The notes: generated by a model not told the origin, from the sequence alone. A stretch of DNA of 64,000 nt from Typha latifolia (GCA_019914945.1 CM034100.1:10241096-10305095); one strand, 5' to 3'; shown: positions 20,350-32,055, counted from the stretch's first letter. Made by a program: numbers and translations.

Positions 20350-20700
20350 CACCCGTCACCACCACCATTACCCACGTTATTCCGTATTTTCATCCTTGCT
20401 ATAGTTTGAATCTGTGAAGGGAGTACAAACTTTGTAGATTAGGAAGTTAGGGATCCAACCCAATTGGTTTTGTAATTTTCTGACTATGGAGAATATCTGA
20501 CGAATACTTTCCCACGGTTGCGCGGACTGCTTGCTGTAATAAATTCAGATCTTAAGGAATTATTCCGTAGATGATCTTTTGGTTCCGGATCCTATCAATT
20601 TGGTATCAGAGCCTATCATTTAATATCAGACTTAGCAATTGGTATCAGAGCCTTAACAATTTGGTATCAGAGCCTAACAAGTGGTATTAGAGCCTAACAC
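20350..20700 (+). promoter_or_regulatory. G2 LTR 3' end followed by a cluster of primer-binding sites
   Basis: 20350-20598 matches the last quarter of the G2 LTR at 59219, ending CCTATCA. Then TGGTATCAGAGCC occurs at 20601-20613, a degraded copy near 20619, and further copies at 20640-20652, 20662-20674 and 20682-20694 (TGGTATTAGAGCC). Spacing is about 20 bp. Only one site would be needed to bind initiator tRNA-Met. Confidence 0.85.
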
Positions 20701-21059
20701 CAACTTCTCCCCCTTTTTCTTTATCTCCATCACTATTACCACCTCCTTTATTGTCATCATCACCATCACCTGCAATCTCCACCAACACAACAATATTGTT
20801 AGTTTCATCCTAGGAGTAGTCATAATTTGCCAAGGATGTGAATGTCAAAAACGTATATCAAGAAGATCCAGAATGATCCCCTCTAATTTTGTAATTTTAT
20901 GACTAATGGAAAATATTTTAAAATTATTCATTTTTGACTGGGCGGACTGCTTTCCTACATCCGAGCTTTATTGAGAATGGACGCACGATTCATATCAAGT
21001 GATATCAAAGCCATTGTTCCTCAGACACCATGCCAACAACTAGATCCATGGTGCCAAGA
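20701..21059 (+). other. Degenerate retroelement leader and gag start
   Basis: A pyrimidine-rich LTR-like stretch precedes a decayed PBS (ATCAAGTGATATCAAAGCC, near 20995-21013) and a gag start reading MPTTRSMVPRPNEG-like from about 21029. It resembles the G1 layout (PBS, 25-30 bp, ATG-ACN-ACN-AGA). The frame is lost within 40 bases where an inverted gag fragment begins. Confidence 0.5.
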
Positions 21060-21457
21060 CCAAATGAAGGCACCTTTCTCAAGGCCCCGCTCGGTAAACC
21101 CAATCGAGCGGATCTGCTCTATTGAAGGGTGGGAAGTTGAAGCGAACAGTCCCTGCACGGATGCTGCGTTCTTTATGTCGGTTGGGCCGTCTTTCTCTTG
21201 GGATTAATCCAGCATCCCTAGGATGATATCGAGGGGTTGTTGGTTCTTCATAATCTGCGCACTCATCATCGTCGTCATGGTGCGGTGGATCTAGTGATCG
21301 ATTGCGATGAAAAGCCAGCGGTGGTATGTTCCACCTTTCGAGCGATGTAGATAGCAAGGGTGTGACCACCCATGAGATCTTCATGATCTTCGTCTGGTCT
21401 GGCACGGATTAGTAGAGGCAAAGTCCCTTGGCGAAAGGGTGGTTCCATCGGTGGCAC
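21060..21457 (-). pseudogene. gag: Gypsy gag fragment, inverted
   Basis: On the minus strand an ORF includes a Pro/His/Asp-rich linker and VRFNFPPFNRADPLDWVYRAGP at 21079-21145, the start of the retrotransposon gag core. It ends there at the junction with the plus-strand fragment. It is more divergent from G1 and G2 than they are from each other in this block, so it may be a third gypsy group. Confidence 0.68.
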
Positions 21458-21733
21458 AGTCTGGGTTCACGTAGAGAACTCGATTGCCGCCGTACACCCT
21501 TGGTGTGCTCAATAGGACTTGATATATTGCTTCTATCGACACTTGCATGGCTCATTGCGACTCCATCATGTCCATGAACATCTTGATCAGATCTGAGTTG
21601 ATTGTAGAAGTGGTTGGAGAAGTCCTGACTGATGAGTTTGGTTTTGCCTCCGATCTAATAATATCCGGGGCCTTCGAGTACTAGTGAACACCTAATGGGT
21701 TCTACGGTACCAAAAGATAGGCTCTGATACTAA
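21458..21733 (-). other. Gypsy 5' leader and gag start with PBS, inverted
   Basis: Reading leftwards from 21733, a PBS-like TTAGTATCAGAGCC (near 21720-21733) is followed by leader sequence and Met/Gln-rich coding remnants of gag. It follows directly on the LTR whose other side carries the end of a different pol, so the LTR at 21734 is shared by two internal regions. Confidence 0.6.
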
Positions 21734-22131
21734 TGATAGGATATGGAACAATTCCTTTAAGATTTAAATTTATTGTATAAAGCAGTTTGCGCAATCGAGG
21801 GAAAATATTCACCAAATATTTTCTCATAGTCAGAAAATTACGAAACCAAGTGGAAACTTCCTAATCTAAATTTTTCATATTTATGCCCTTCACAGACTTG
21901 AACTGCAACTGGGACGAAATTACGATTTAGTGTGGATGATGGTGGTGGTGACGGGCGGAGTGGATGTTAGGGTTATGGATAATAATGGAGATGAGGGTGG
22001 ATGGGTGATATTGTTTATGTGATTAAGACGAAGGGGAAGAAGTGGTTGAGATCCCAAAGAAGAGGGAGGACTCGACAGACGAGGGAGATTAGAAGTTAGG
22101 AGAGACCTTACCAACGGCAGATGTAACAACA
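21734..22131 (-). repeat. G2 LTR, 3' half (left of the Y insertion)
   Basis: On the minus strand this is the downstream half of a G2-type LTR ending CCATATCCTATCA at 21734. It resumes at 28543 on the far side of Y. Without the insertion the LTR is about 750 bp. The duplicated target GCAGA (22127-22131 and 28538-28542) proves that both halves were once joined. Confidence 0.85.
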
Positions 22132-22582
22132 CAACCTTAAAATAAAAAAAGTTAAATTAAATTATTGCATGGCACAACGTGGCCAACCACGCTGTGGTCG
22201 GCCTTGTGCCCATGCAATGGTGGGAGGGGAGGGCGCCACCCGCCCCAGCTGCCGCTACCACAGCCTCCCTCCCCACCGCCTTTCTCTCTTTTATCTCTAT
22301 CCTCACTCTCTCCCTCTTTCAGTCTCTCTCTCACTCTCCACTTGACGCCATCGGGGTAAGCCTCTCTCTTCCCCGCCTCTCTCTCTCTCTCTATCTCTAT
22401 CTAGCTCTCTTTCTCTTGCCCTTGGGCACGGGCTCGCAGGAGCCGAGCAGCCTGCTGCTGGATGGCCACCAGTGGCCGGTGCCCTCCCCGCCGACTCGGA
22501 TCCGCAACTCCCTCCCTCACCTTCTCACTTTCTTCTCTTCCTCTTCTCTTCTTCTTTTCTTCTTTCTTCTTTCTTCTTATTT

Positions 22583-23523
22583 TGATACGATCTTTTCTTT
22601 GGGGCTAAGGCTCTGATACCAGCTTGATACGATCTGGCACGGAACTTTGAAATTAGATCCCAAAATATGCTGTAGTCGGATCGATGTGAGATTTTGATAT
22701 GTTGTAGCCTCGTAAAAGAGCTTTCCAGAAAATCTAGTTTCAGGCGAATCGGAGTTGGGAATCTCGAGATATCGTTCGTTTAGTGGACGAACGTCAGGAT
22801 ACTCTGTTTTGGATCCGTGGATGGAGGCACGAGATCCTAGGTAATGATGGTTGGTGGAGGACCGGCGTTAATGTGGTGGCACCGGTGAAAAGTGATGGTG
22901 GAAGGGTTGTGGTTGATGGAAGGATTAGGGCAAGTGTGGGATAGATTGGACGAAGGGGGAGAAGAGGGCCACCCCTAAGGGACTAGGGTGATTAGCCGGA
23001 CGAGGGAGGTTAGAAGCGGCATCGCCGGGGATTGAGAGAACGGGAGCGAAGAAGATGAAGGAGGCAAGGCAAAACTCAATCTCAATAATCAATAATAATC
23101 TTGGTTGCCCTACACATCCTTTTATAGGCTAACCAACAACTCACATTAACCCTAAAACACAATTTTTGCCGACCGCGTTCGAACTCGCCCGACCGCGTTC
23201 GAACGCACCGAATTAGCTCTTCTGGATTTGCGAACGCGATGCAGGCGTTCGAACGCATGATCGAATGCGCCTGTCGGTATTTGCGAACGGGATGCAGGCG
23301 TTCACAGTGCGTTCGAACGCACTACGTTCGAACGCACAGTATATTCTCTTCTCCACGTTCACAACCCCGTTCACAAAGCGCGTTCGAACTCGCTCCACCC
23401 GCGTTCGAACGCGACTTACAGAAAACTTATTTTAATGGAAATTAAACACTAAAAAATGAAATAAAAACACTCCTAAAGTGAATCCATGCTCGAGACGACG
23501 TCGGTGAAGTCCGAATCGTATCA
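22583..23523 (-). repeat. 3' LTR of the gag-only G1 element
   Basis: This 941-bp LTR starts TGATACGATTC at 23523 (minus) and ends GATCGTATCA at 22583. It has the palindrome block at about 23165-23425, a TATAAAAGG box near 23125-23133 and the embedded PBS-like motif at 22609-22621. Preceding purines (GAAGCGTGGTGGAT, minus) mark the polypurine tract. Confidence 0.92.
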
Positions 23524-24958
23524 ATCCACCACGCTTCCGCAACCTTGTCCTCAAGGTTTGAAGTTTGGAAAGCGATCCATGATATCTGACTCTAGCTCCC
23601 AGGTAGACTCGTCAGTAGATTTGCCTAGCCACTCAATTAGCACTTCAGTCTCTAATCTGGTCCCATGGCGTCTTCTCCTACAGTCTAATACTCGGACCGG
23701 TTCAGTGGGGCCATCCTCCTCCATTAGTTCGGGTAAGGCCGAACCCGAACTCGTCCCGGACCTCTAGGTGCATACTTCACATCTTGGGATGGCTTCAAGG
23801 GTGCTCGAGGAGGTACCACTGTAGCAGCAACCCTTGGTACTCCGATAGTATTTCCGGCCGCTATGTTTGGTTGAGCTTGATTGCGGCTTCCTTGGCTCAT
23901 CCAACTCTGTTTCAAGTGTATCTTCATGGCCCTATGTTTGTCTTTCATAAGCACCGCATCTTCGAAGGCCTCCTTTAAAGTTCTAGGCCTTAAAACCCTC
24001 ACATCGGATTGTATGTCACCTCGCAACCCGGAGATGAAGGTGCTGCGAAGTTGCTGATCCGTCCATGGTGGATGACATCGGCTACTAATTTTCTCAAATT
24101 CTTCTTGGTATGACCCAACTGTGGTCTTTTGCACCGTCTTTGAGAGGAGAGCATCAAAGTCTTCATATCTCGATGCTCCAAATCGTCGTGTGATATCGGC
24201 GCAAAATTCAGCCCAAGTTTTGATAGCCTTAGTGGCATTGGCTGCTCGAAACCAATGAAGCGCCGCATCCTCAAGGTGGAAGCTCGCAAGCGTCACCTTG
24301 TACTCTTCCGCCGTTCCTTCGTATGCAAAGAATTGCTCCGCCCTATACACCCAATCGATCGGGTCGCCACCTTTGAACTTGGGGAATTCGAGACGCACGA
24401 CTTGCCCACGGATGCCATTGTGTCGTTTCGATCATGTCCTTGTCTAACCGGGGGAGGATGCAACATGAAGGGTTGATGATCCCTCCTTCGGTTTTGATTA
24501 ACTAGTTATGGTTCCGGATCGTATTGACCCGCCCACGGATCTTGATCTCCAAGGCGGTCTCCATAGTGGTTCACCCGTCGGATGGGTTCACCTGCAACTG
24601 GACCTGGTTTAACCATCCTTGCTTGCCTCTGCCCATAGGGTGGTGGTAGCAGCGGCTCTTGTGGTTGCAAAGGCTGAACCGGTGGCGGTGGGTTCAAGGG
24701 GGTGGACTCGCGTCGTGGGGTCGATGGTGCTTTCCCGTTCACCCGTAGTTCCCGCATCATCTCCATCATCATCTGGTTGTTGATGGCCAATTGCTCTGAA
24801 ATAGACCCCAACATGGCTTGAACGCTAGGTTCTTCCGTATTCTGATTAGATCGGGCGGTTCTAAGGGTGGAAGTCCTTGCAATCGTTTCTCCCTCCTCTA
24901 TTGGGAGAATCTCTTCTTCATCATCTCGCCGTGCAGCCATGGATCTGGTTGTTGTCAT
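23524..24958 (-). pseudogene. gag: Gypsy gag fused to a chromodomain-like tail (gag-only G1)
   Basis: Gag starts at 24958 (MTTTRSMAARR) and shows the Met-rich block, Pro-rich linker, core FPKFKGGDPIDWVYRAEQFF (near 24340-24395) and basic C-terminus to RGPGR near 23750. A TAA at 24506-24508 and one frameshift before 24398 interrupt it. At about 23745 the sequence jumps to the last part of integrase (VLIEWLG-type block, out of frame) and the usual pol stop near 23553. The zinc knuckle is absent, so packaging would rely on other sequences or on helper Gag. Confidence 0.85.
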
Positions 24959-24999
24959 TGGAAGCGCTTGTCCGAGGAAAGATGGCTCTGATACCAGAT

Positions 25000-25920
25000 T
25001 GATACGATCTTCTCTTTGGGGCTAAGGCTCTGATACCAGCTTGATACGATCTGGCACGGAACTTTGAAATTAGATCCCAAAATATTCTGTCGTCGGATCG
25101 ACGTGAGATTTTGATATGTTGTAGCCTCGTAAAAGAGCTTTCCAGCAAATCTAGTTTCAGGCGAATCGGAGTTGGGAATCTCGAGATATCGTTCGTTTAG
25201 TGGACGAACGTCAGGATACTCTGTTTTGGATCCGTGGATGGAGGCACGAGATCCTAGGTAATGATGGTTGGTGGAGGACCGGCGTTAATGTAGTGGCACC
25301 GGTGAAAAGTGATGGTGGAAGGGTTGTGGTTGATGGAAGGATTAGGGCAAGTGTGGGATAGATTGGACGAAGGAGGAGAAGAGGGCCACCCCTAAGGGAC
25401 TAGGGTGATTAGCCGGACGAGGGAGGTTAGAAGCGGCGTCGCCGGGGATTGAGAGAACGGGAGCGAAGAAGACGAAGGAGGCAAGGCAAAACTCAATCTC
25501 AATAATCAATAATAATCTTGGTTGCCCTACACATCCTTTTATAGGCTAACCAACAACTCACATTAACCCTAAAACACAATTTTCGCCGACCGCGTTCGAA
25601 CGCACCGAATTAGCTCTTCTGGATTTGCGAACGCGATGCAGGCGTTCGAACGCGTGATCGAATGCGCCTGTCGGTATTTGCGAACGCGATGCAGGCGTTC
25701 ACAGTGCGTTTGAACGCACCACGTTCGAACGCACAGTACATTCTCTTCTCCACGTTCAGAACCCCGTTCACAAACCGCGTTCGAACTCACTCCACCCGCG
25801 TTCGAACGCGACTTACAGAAAACTTAGTTTAATGGAAATTAAACACTAAAACATGAAATAAAAACACTCCTAAAGTGAATCCATGCTCGAGACGTCATCA
25901 GTGAAGTCCGAATCGTATCA
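25000..25920 (-). repeat. 5' LTR of the gag-only G1 element
   Basis: This 921-bp LTR runs from TGATACGATTC at 25920 to GATCGTATCA at 25000 (minus). The working PBS is at 24984-24996 and an identical motif lies 42 bp inside the LTR at 25026-25038. It is very similar to the LTR at 22583, implying a fairly recent insertion. Confidence 0.92.
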
Positions 25921-28542
25921 TATTTCTTCTTTCTTCTTCCTTTATCCTTTATTCTCCCTCAGCTCTCCTTCTCCTCTTTCTACATAGTGCTGGGCTCGGT
26001 CCAGCACTATAGCATAGCATTGGTGGCATTATTTATTTATTTGTTTCATTTTAATTTTGTTTATTTATTTAGTTAGGTATTGCTTTCTTAATTAATGTAG
26101 ATAACTTATTATACATTAATTATTTTAATAATAATGTATATTCTTCAACATGATGATTATTAATTATAATTAGTATAATTAATGATTAACTAGGTTATAA
26201 ACTATTATGCATAAATATAGCTAATACTTATATTTATTTAATTATGTATTTATATTTCTATTAGATTAATAGATAGTGTTGTAAATTATAATGATTAGAT
26301 TTATGTACTGATATTCATAATATATGCATTTTAAGTCATCTTAACAATTTATTATATACTATGGTGTGTAGAATACGATACTAGTCTTATTAATTAATTA
26401 ATTATTTTGCATAATTAAGTAAATATTATATAACTTCTGATTAATCAAGATAGAGTAAGAATTATAAAATTTATTATAAAATAGATCTTGTCATACGTAT
26501 ATCTTATTTATAATTATTTAGCTTTTATTTTATAATTACATATTTAGAATATTTCTCCTTATGTTATAACTAGTATTTTATGATAATAATATAATTATAG
26601 CATTTGAATCGTATCTATAATATAGATCTAATTATGCAATCGAAAATAAAAAGAAGTGATTCTAAACCTAATAAACCTTTATATTTTACTTGAATTCATT
26701 CTAATTAGATAAACGACTAACTTCATGCTACTTAAATATTTTCAGATCTCGAATCCTTTATTTGAGACCCCGTGGACCCTGCCGATAAGTTGACGTTTGA
26801 TTAACGGATATGAGGGATATATAGTTCGGGTCTTTTGATCAGATGTGAGTAGTCTTATCTCCTAGACGTCTTTCTCAAATTATGATATATTATATACTTA
26901 TGTAAATGCATGTTTTGGCCTCCAGCATGATATATGACTTTATTTAGAGATGATTTCAGTCGAGCATATTTTATCATGCATTTGATTAGGCTGATCTGGG
27001 ATATGATTACATTGGTGATATATATAGAGATGATTGGAGATGACTATACTGTTATGGTTTTATGACAAGATGATCTCTATCATGAGTATGCATGTAATAG
27101 ATTAGCATGAGTATACATATGTTGACTACATGGTTGGAGACTACATTGTATCATTTTCTCTTGATTCCTATTCCACCGAAATTCCTATTATGCATTGACT
27201 TGTTATTGTACTAGATATATGCATATAATCTGTCATGTAGAAGGAAAGCATGAAATATGATTGATAGGATAGTTGATAAAAAGTGTGAGGATACCTGAGT
27301 GGGCACGAGGATTAGGATGTGCTTGGTGGATGATTGATCGCTCGACATAGTCACGATCCTGTGGCCTTACGTCCGAGGTCGTTAGTCTGTGAGCGCAGCA
27401 GACATTCAGACACATGCCGTTTGCTAGGGCATATATGACGAGTTATCCTCATGAGATTTCTATCAACTAGAAGGGTGCCCGGTCTGGATGGATATTGATA
27501 CCCTTAGCGGATGGCAGGGTATGATTATTTTTTAGATACTCATTGCGGATGGCAAGAGAATGCTCGATCCTTCGGGCATGATGTTGAGACCGGGTACCGG
27601 GTGTTGACCGTGCATAGTAGTCTAGTAGATGATGACATATAGAGATTACATTGATGATTGAGATGTTGAGAAATGCATATAATTTCATTACCATCTGATT
27701 ACTTGATTATCGAGTGGTCAATATACATCATATATAGTTGCATTTAATATCATAGTATCGTCATGGTCGGCATGCGTCATGTGTCATATTTGAGAGAGAG
27801 TAATGATGATAGTATGACATGAAGATTTGTTTATTCATTGTTGAGGATTATATATTTTATCAGTTATGACATATTATCTACTTTTCATTTATGTATTGTT
27901 GAGGAACATTCATATTATTCAGTACATGATTTACTCTCTATTTGCCATCACTGATTCGGGGTAAGGTCTGTTCACTGAGCGTTTTGCTCATGACTCTCTT
28001 TATTTCTTTTCTAACCCCTATAGATATTATGGTATGTGATACCGACTTGAGATATCCTGAGGAGATATTTTAGAAAGATGAGGTAAGCTATAGACGTGAG
28101 ATAGTATAGAAGATAGTTTAACCAGTTATTGAGTTGTACCATTATTTAATATTTGTAGTTCATTGCATAAATGATAATTTGTATAATATAGGTTAGATTA
28201 TAGTGTACTCGTGTATCGGTTGTTAAGTTGTATCTTTATGGTTTATCATGGCCTGTGTGGGTCCTACCAGATTATGTAGTGGTCTAGTGTATATTATTGT
28301 GGACTTGTATATTCATATATTAACAGATTTATTTGGTTGATAGCATGATTTATTTGGTGTTGGATTATGTGAGCATGGATATATTAGCAGGTAGTATTTC
28401 ATGATGTCATGATTGTATGTGCAAAGGACTATGTCTGTGCATGACGGGCTCCACTTGCCTTGTCGCGTGTACCACAGCCGCGCGTGCCGTGTGAGCACGT
28501 GGGCGTGCACGTGCCCGTGCCGGGCCGGGGCGCTACAGCAGA

Positions 28543-28893
28543 GGTGGTAGGTTGGTGAAGAGGGAAGAGGGAGATTAGGTAGAGACAATAGAGAGAAGAT
28601 AGGAGGCAAGAAATCAATAATCCAATAGCATTATAATTTTGGCTGCCATCCACACCTTTATAGAGGCTAGCCAACAAGTCCTAAAAATAATAACTAACCC
28701 TAATCCTAGTGTAATCCCGCCGATTGCGTTCGAACGTACAAAAGACATTCTCTATATGTGAGAATGCGATGCAGGTGTTCGCAAGGGCATTCGAACGCGA
28801 CCCCTTCCGCGTTCGAATGCGACCTACAAAAATTTTATTTTAATAAAAATAAACAACTAATGCAATAAGAAAAGACCCTAACTAATTGTATCA
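28543..28893 (-). repeat. G2 LTR, 5' half (right of the Y insertion)
   Basis: On the minus strand it begins TGATACAATTAGTTAGGG at 28893 and includes GTTCGAAC/GTTCGCA motifs at about 28725-28830 and a TATAAAGGTGTGG box near 28650-28665. It ends at the Y insertion point. Confidence 0.85.
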
Positions 28894-29418
28894 GCCCACC
28901 ACGCTTCCCCTACATTGTCTTAAAGGTGAAAAGTTTGGGAAATGCTCCAAAATGTTAGTCTCCAACTTCCATGTCGCCTCTTCAGATGGCTTGCCAAGCC
29001 ACTCGACTAGAATCTCTATCTCTAATCTAGAACCATGTCGTCGTTGGTGCCTACAAGTACACGAACTGGCTCTATGATCTCTGTCTCCTCCAATCCTCCA
29101 ATGGCTCTAGTAGAAATGATCCAACGACCTCATAATCTCCAACCCGCTCCCTCAACAATGAAACATGAAAGACAGGATGCACTCTCGACCCCTCCGGCAA
29201 CTCCAAATGATATGCATCCCGACCAATATGCTCTAACACTTGAAATAGAACGAAGTAGCAATGTGCTAACATCTGGTTTCGCATCGGACGCAAGATCACT
29301 TGTCGATACAATTGCACCGTTACAAACACCTAACTGCCAGTGCCGAACTCCTACGCCTCATGACTGCGATCATAAACTTGCTTCAAGCGGTTTTGAGCAA
29401 GTTTAAAATATGGCGTCT
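28894..29418 (-). pseudogene. pol: Gypsy integrase C-terminus with chromodomain-like tail and polypurine tract
   Basis: The minus strand encodes LYRQVILRPMRNQ, HPVFHVSLLRERV (near 29140-29180) and, after breaks, the VEWLGKPSEEAT-like block near 28985-29010, ending about 28925. AGGGGAAGCGTGGTGGGC then abuts the LTR as polypurine tract. The tail resembles a chromodomain, which in chromoviruses helps direct integration to marked chromatin. Confidence 0.78.
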
Positions 29419-30450
29419 CTATATTCGATCTACAGATGCCACTGGATCATAAGCGCGTAATGTCAGAGCCGTGCGTCCACACACCACCTCAAATGGAGTC
29501 ATGCCAATGGTGCTATGGTAGGCGGTGTTGTAAGACCACGCCGCCCATGGTAACAACTCCAACCATTGTCTCGGCATCTCTCCAACAATGCACCACAAGT
29601 ACTGCTCAATCCCTCGATTGACCACCTTTGTTTGACCGTCTGTCTGTGGATGGTAGGCCGAACTGAAGTTCAATCGAGTCCCCTGCAATCTAAAAAACTC
29701 CATCCAAAAGTCGCTCATAAATACATGATCACTATCCGAGACAATCGTGCATGGCATGCCATGTAACCGAGCAATATCTCTCACAAAAAATTTAGCCACT
29801 AACTTGGCTGAAAATGCATGTGATAATGCCAAAAATTGCGCATAGTTGCTCAACCGGTCAACGACAACAAAAATAACTAAATAGCCACATACCAGTAGAA
29901 GACCCTCTATAAAATCCATAGAAATTTCTTTCCAAACACAGTCCGGTATAGGTAAAGGCTGTAGTAATCCAGCCGGTTTCAATGTGGTTGCCTTAGCCCT
30001 TTGACAAACTTCGCAAGCACGGACAAAGCTCCTCGCATTGCACCTCAATCCTGGCCACGTGCAACTCTGAGATAACCTCCTATAAGTCCTCATGACACTC
30101 TCATGACCAGCCTCTGGAGTTTGGTTGAAGTGCTCCCATAATTTCTGCCGCAACCCATAATTTGCGGGCACCCAAATGCATCCACGATCCAGCAGCAAAC
30201 TGTCTCGATTCTCCAACTTTGGATGGCGCTCTAGATCATCGATCACCTCCTGTAACAATCTTAAAATATCTGGGTCAGATGTACATGCATACCTCAGCTC
30301 ATCAAGAAAAGGAAAAGTAGGAGAAGAATAGACTGCAATCTCGGCAGTGTCGGGTTGGCGTGATTGTGCATCTGCCGCTCTATTTTCCGTTCCTTTCTTG
30401 TAATGAATTTCATAATCATACCCTAGCAATTTTGTGACCCATCTCTATTG
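29419..30450 (-). pseudogene. pol: Gypsy RNase H end and integrase, catalytic Glu replaced
   Basis: An open frame of 336 codons covers the RNase H end (KGTENRAADA), linker, zinc finger (H...GH...CEVCQ, near 30000-30130) and integrase core. The first two catalytic Asp residues are in SMDFIEG and VSDSD. The expected Glu in the DGQTEVV motif is Lys here (codon at 29626-29628), a GAG-to-AAG change, so the copy would be inactive even though the frame is long. Confidence 0.88.
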
Positions 30451-31520
30451 TTTCGGAGCATGAATACACGGTCCCATAAAGTATGGAAGACTCCTTTGAT
30501 CACCTACCGATCAAATAAGGCTTCCACTTTGTCACCGCATGCAGAATTGCCAACATCTTTCTCTCATAAGTCGATAATTGCTGAGATTTTTATGATAAAG
30601 CCTTACTATGAAAGGCTATGGAACGTCCTCTTTGCATTAGTACGACTCCTATGCCAACTCCTCACGCATCACATTCCACAATGAACTCTTTGGTGAAGTC
30701 CGGTAGCGTTAAAACGGGCGCCGTCATCATTGCTGTTTTTAGTTTTTCAAAGGCTGTAGTGGCTTCATCTGTCCATATTTTAATTAAAATGGGCTCGGCA
30801 TTGAAGCGGCGATAATATCCAGTCAGCCCAAAAAATTCTCGCAATCCGGTGGTGGCAGTAGGAATAGGTCAAGCGGTCATGCATGCCACTTTTTGAGGAT
30901 CCACCGCTACACCTTCTACTGAGATGATGTGGCCTAAATACTCCACTTGTGGTACTCCCCATAGGCACTTGGACTTCTTGATCTTCAGCTGGTTTTGCTT
31001 CAATAAATTTAGCACATCCTCCAAATGCCGCGAATGCCCTAATTCAGTTCTGCTATACACCAAAATGTCATCAAAGAATACCAAAACAAACCTTCGCAAT
31101 AGAGGATGAAATATATCATCCATGAGGCCTTGAAAAGTAGCTGGAGCATTGGTGAGATGAAAAAGCATCACCTGAAACTCGTAACGCCCGTTCGGAGTCT
31201 GAAATGCAGTTTTGTTCACATCCGCCCGGTGAATTCTAATTTTATGATAACCGAGCCTCAAGTCAAGCTTGCTGAATATAGTCGCCCCTGCAAGCTCGTC
31301 TAACAGCTCCTCTATAATCGGAATGGGATACCGGTCCTTGATGTTAATAGCATTTAGTGCCCGATAGTCGACACGAAAATGCTATGTCTTATCCTTTTTC
31401 GCACCAATAGCACAAGCGATGAGTATGAGCTATGACTTGGTTAAGTGAGGCCTTGCTCCAATATCTCGGCTACCATCCTAGAGATAACTTTCTTTTGCAC
31501 ATGGGGATATCAAAAGTGAT
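30451..31520 (-). pseudogene. pol: Gypsy reverse transcriptase and RNase H, broken
   Basis: The core fragment (31261-30869) holds [13 protein letters not shown] and the active-site FFDDILVYS (about 31060-31080). The upstream DYRALNAI...RYPIPII block lies near 31320-31390 with stops. The following LTGYYRRF block (near 30800) has lost about 20 codons before WTDEATTAFEKLK. RNase H begins with VECDA and is broken by stops up to 30450. Confidence 0.85.
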
Positions 31521-32055
31521 GGGACCCAAGCTTTGTTACCACTAAGTGCCAAGGACAATGTTCACTCCTCGTAGCACCAATGGATACATGTCCACGATGA
31601 TGTCGTGTCATTACACCTGTATACCGATGCGGCGACACCTTCTCCGCCTAAAGCTTCGTGTTGTCTCCAATAGCAATATCAAACCTCGTGGTCGATTTAG
31701 CATCCAAACATAATCCCCTCACTAACCTCTCATCTAGAAAGTTGTGTGTACTCCCAGAACCGATGAGGAATTGCACAGAATGCTTTCTAACGAGTCCGTC
31801 TACCCGTAACGTCCTCGGTGTGGAAGTACCTAAATATGCATGCATCGATATTTCAGCTTGGATATCTTCCTCCGCAACCTCCTCAACGGCCTCCTCATGG
31901 AACTCCTCTGAACACTCTCCATCACCCATAACCTCATCATCCTCCTCGAGACCATCAACGAGCATCACATTTCCGATTAGTTTGGAACAACAATGATCAG
32001 GGATGAAAAGTTCATCGCATCGAAAGCAAAGGCCCTTCACTCTTCGCTCCTCCAT
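31521..32055 (-). pseudogene. pol: Gypsy zinc knuckle and protease, catalytic Asp lost
   Basis: From 32055 leftwards: knuckle CFRCDELFIPDHCC, an acidic linker, then LIGSGSTHNF where active protease has LIDTGSTHNF. Replacement of the catalytic Asp by Gly would abolish the enzyme. Downstream coding (31521-31650) is decayed. Confidence 0.85.

Larger units (their letters stand above)
22583..25920 (-). mobile_element. G1 element with gag only, complete ends
   Basis: The element is flanked by TATTT (22578-22582 and 25921-25925) and has both LTRs. Between them are a PBS, gag, and a short chromodomain-like coding tail next to the polypurine tract. Knuckle, protease, reverse transcriptase, RNase H and integrase core are all missing through one junction near 23745-23760. 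At 3338 bp it resembles gag-only nonautonomous retrotransposons in design. Movement would have required pol enzymes from another element. Confidence 0.92.
22132..28537 (+). mobile_element. Y unit, complete (copy d), with a G1 element inside
   Basis: It runs from TGTAACAACACAACC to GGGGCGCTACA, flanked by GCAGA on both sides. Subtracting the nested G1 element (22583-25920 plus its duplicated TATTT) leaves about 3.06 kb. The left end has a GCATGGCAC/GTGCCCATGC inverted repeat and CT-rich tracts; the middle is A/T-rich; the right end is GC-rich. I find no gag or pol. TGTAAC.../...TACA ends and a 5-bp duplication suggest a solo LTR of a long-LTR gypsy group (Tekay/Del-like termini), but a compact nonautonomous element is possible. 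Confidence 0.85.

Noticed and set aside
20601..20694. tRNA gene fragments
   Set aside because: Only the 12-13 bases complementary to the tRNA 3' end are present, next to LTR ends. No cloverleaf or internal promoter boxes.
22152..22616. Pro/Ser/Leu-rich ORFs in CT-rich Y sequence (also 37069-37604, 40676-41227, 60124-60529)
   Set aside because: Low-complexity CT/GA tracts stay open in many frames, and copies of Y do not conserve the frames.
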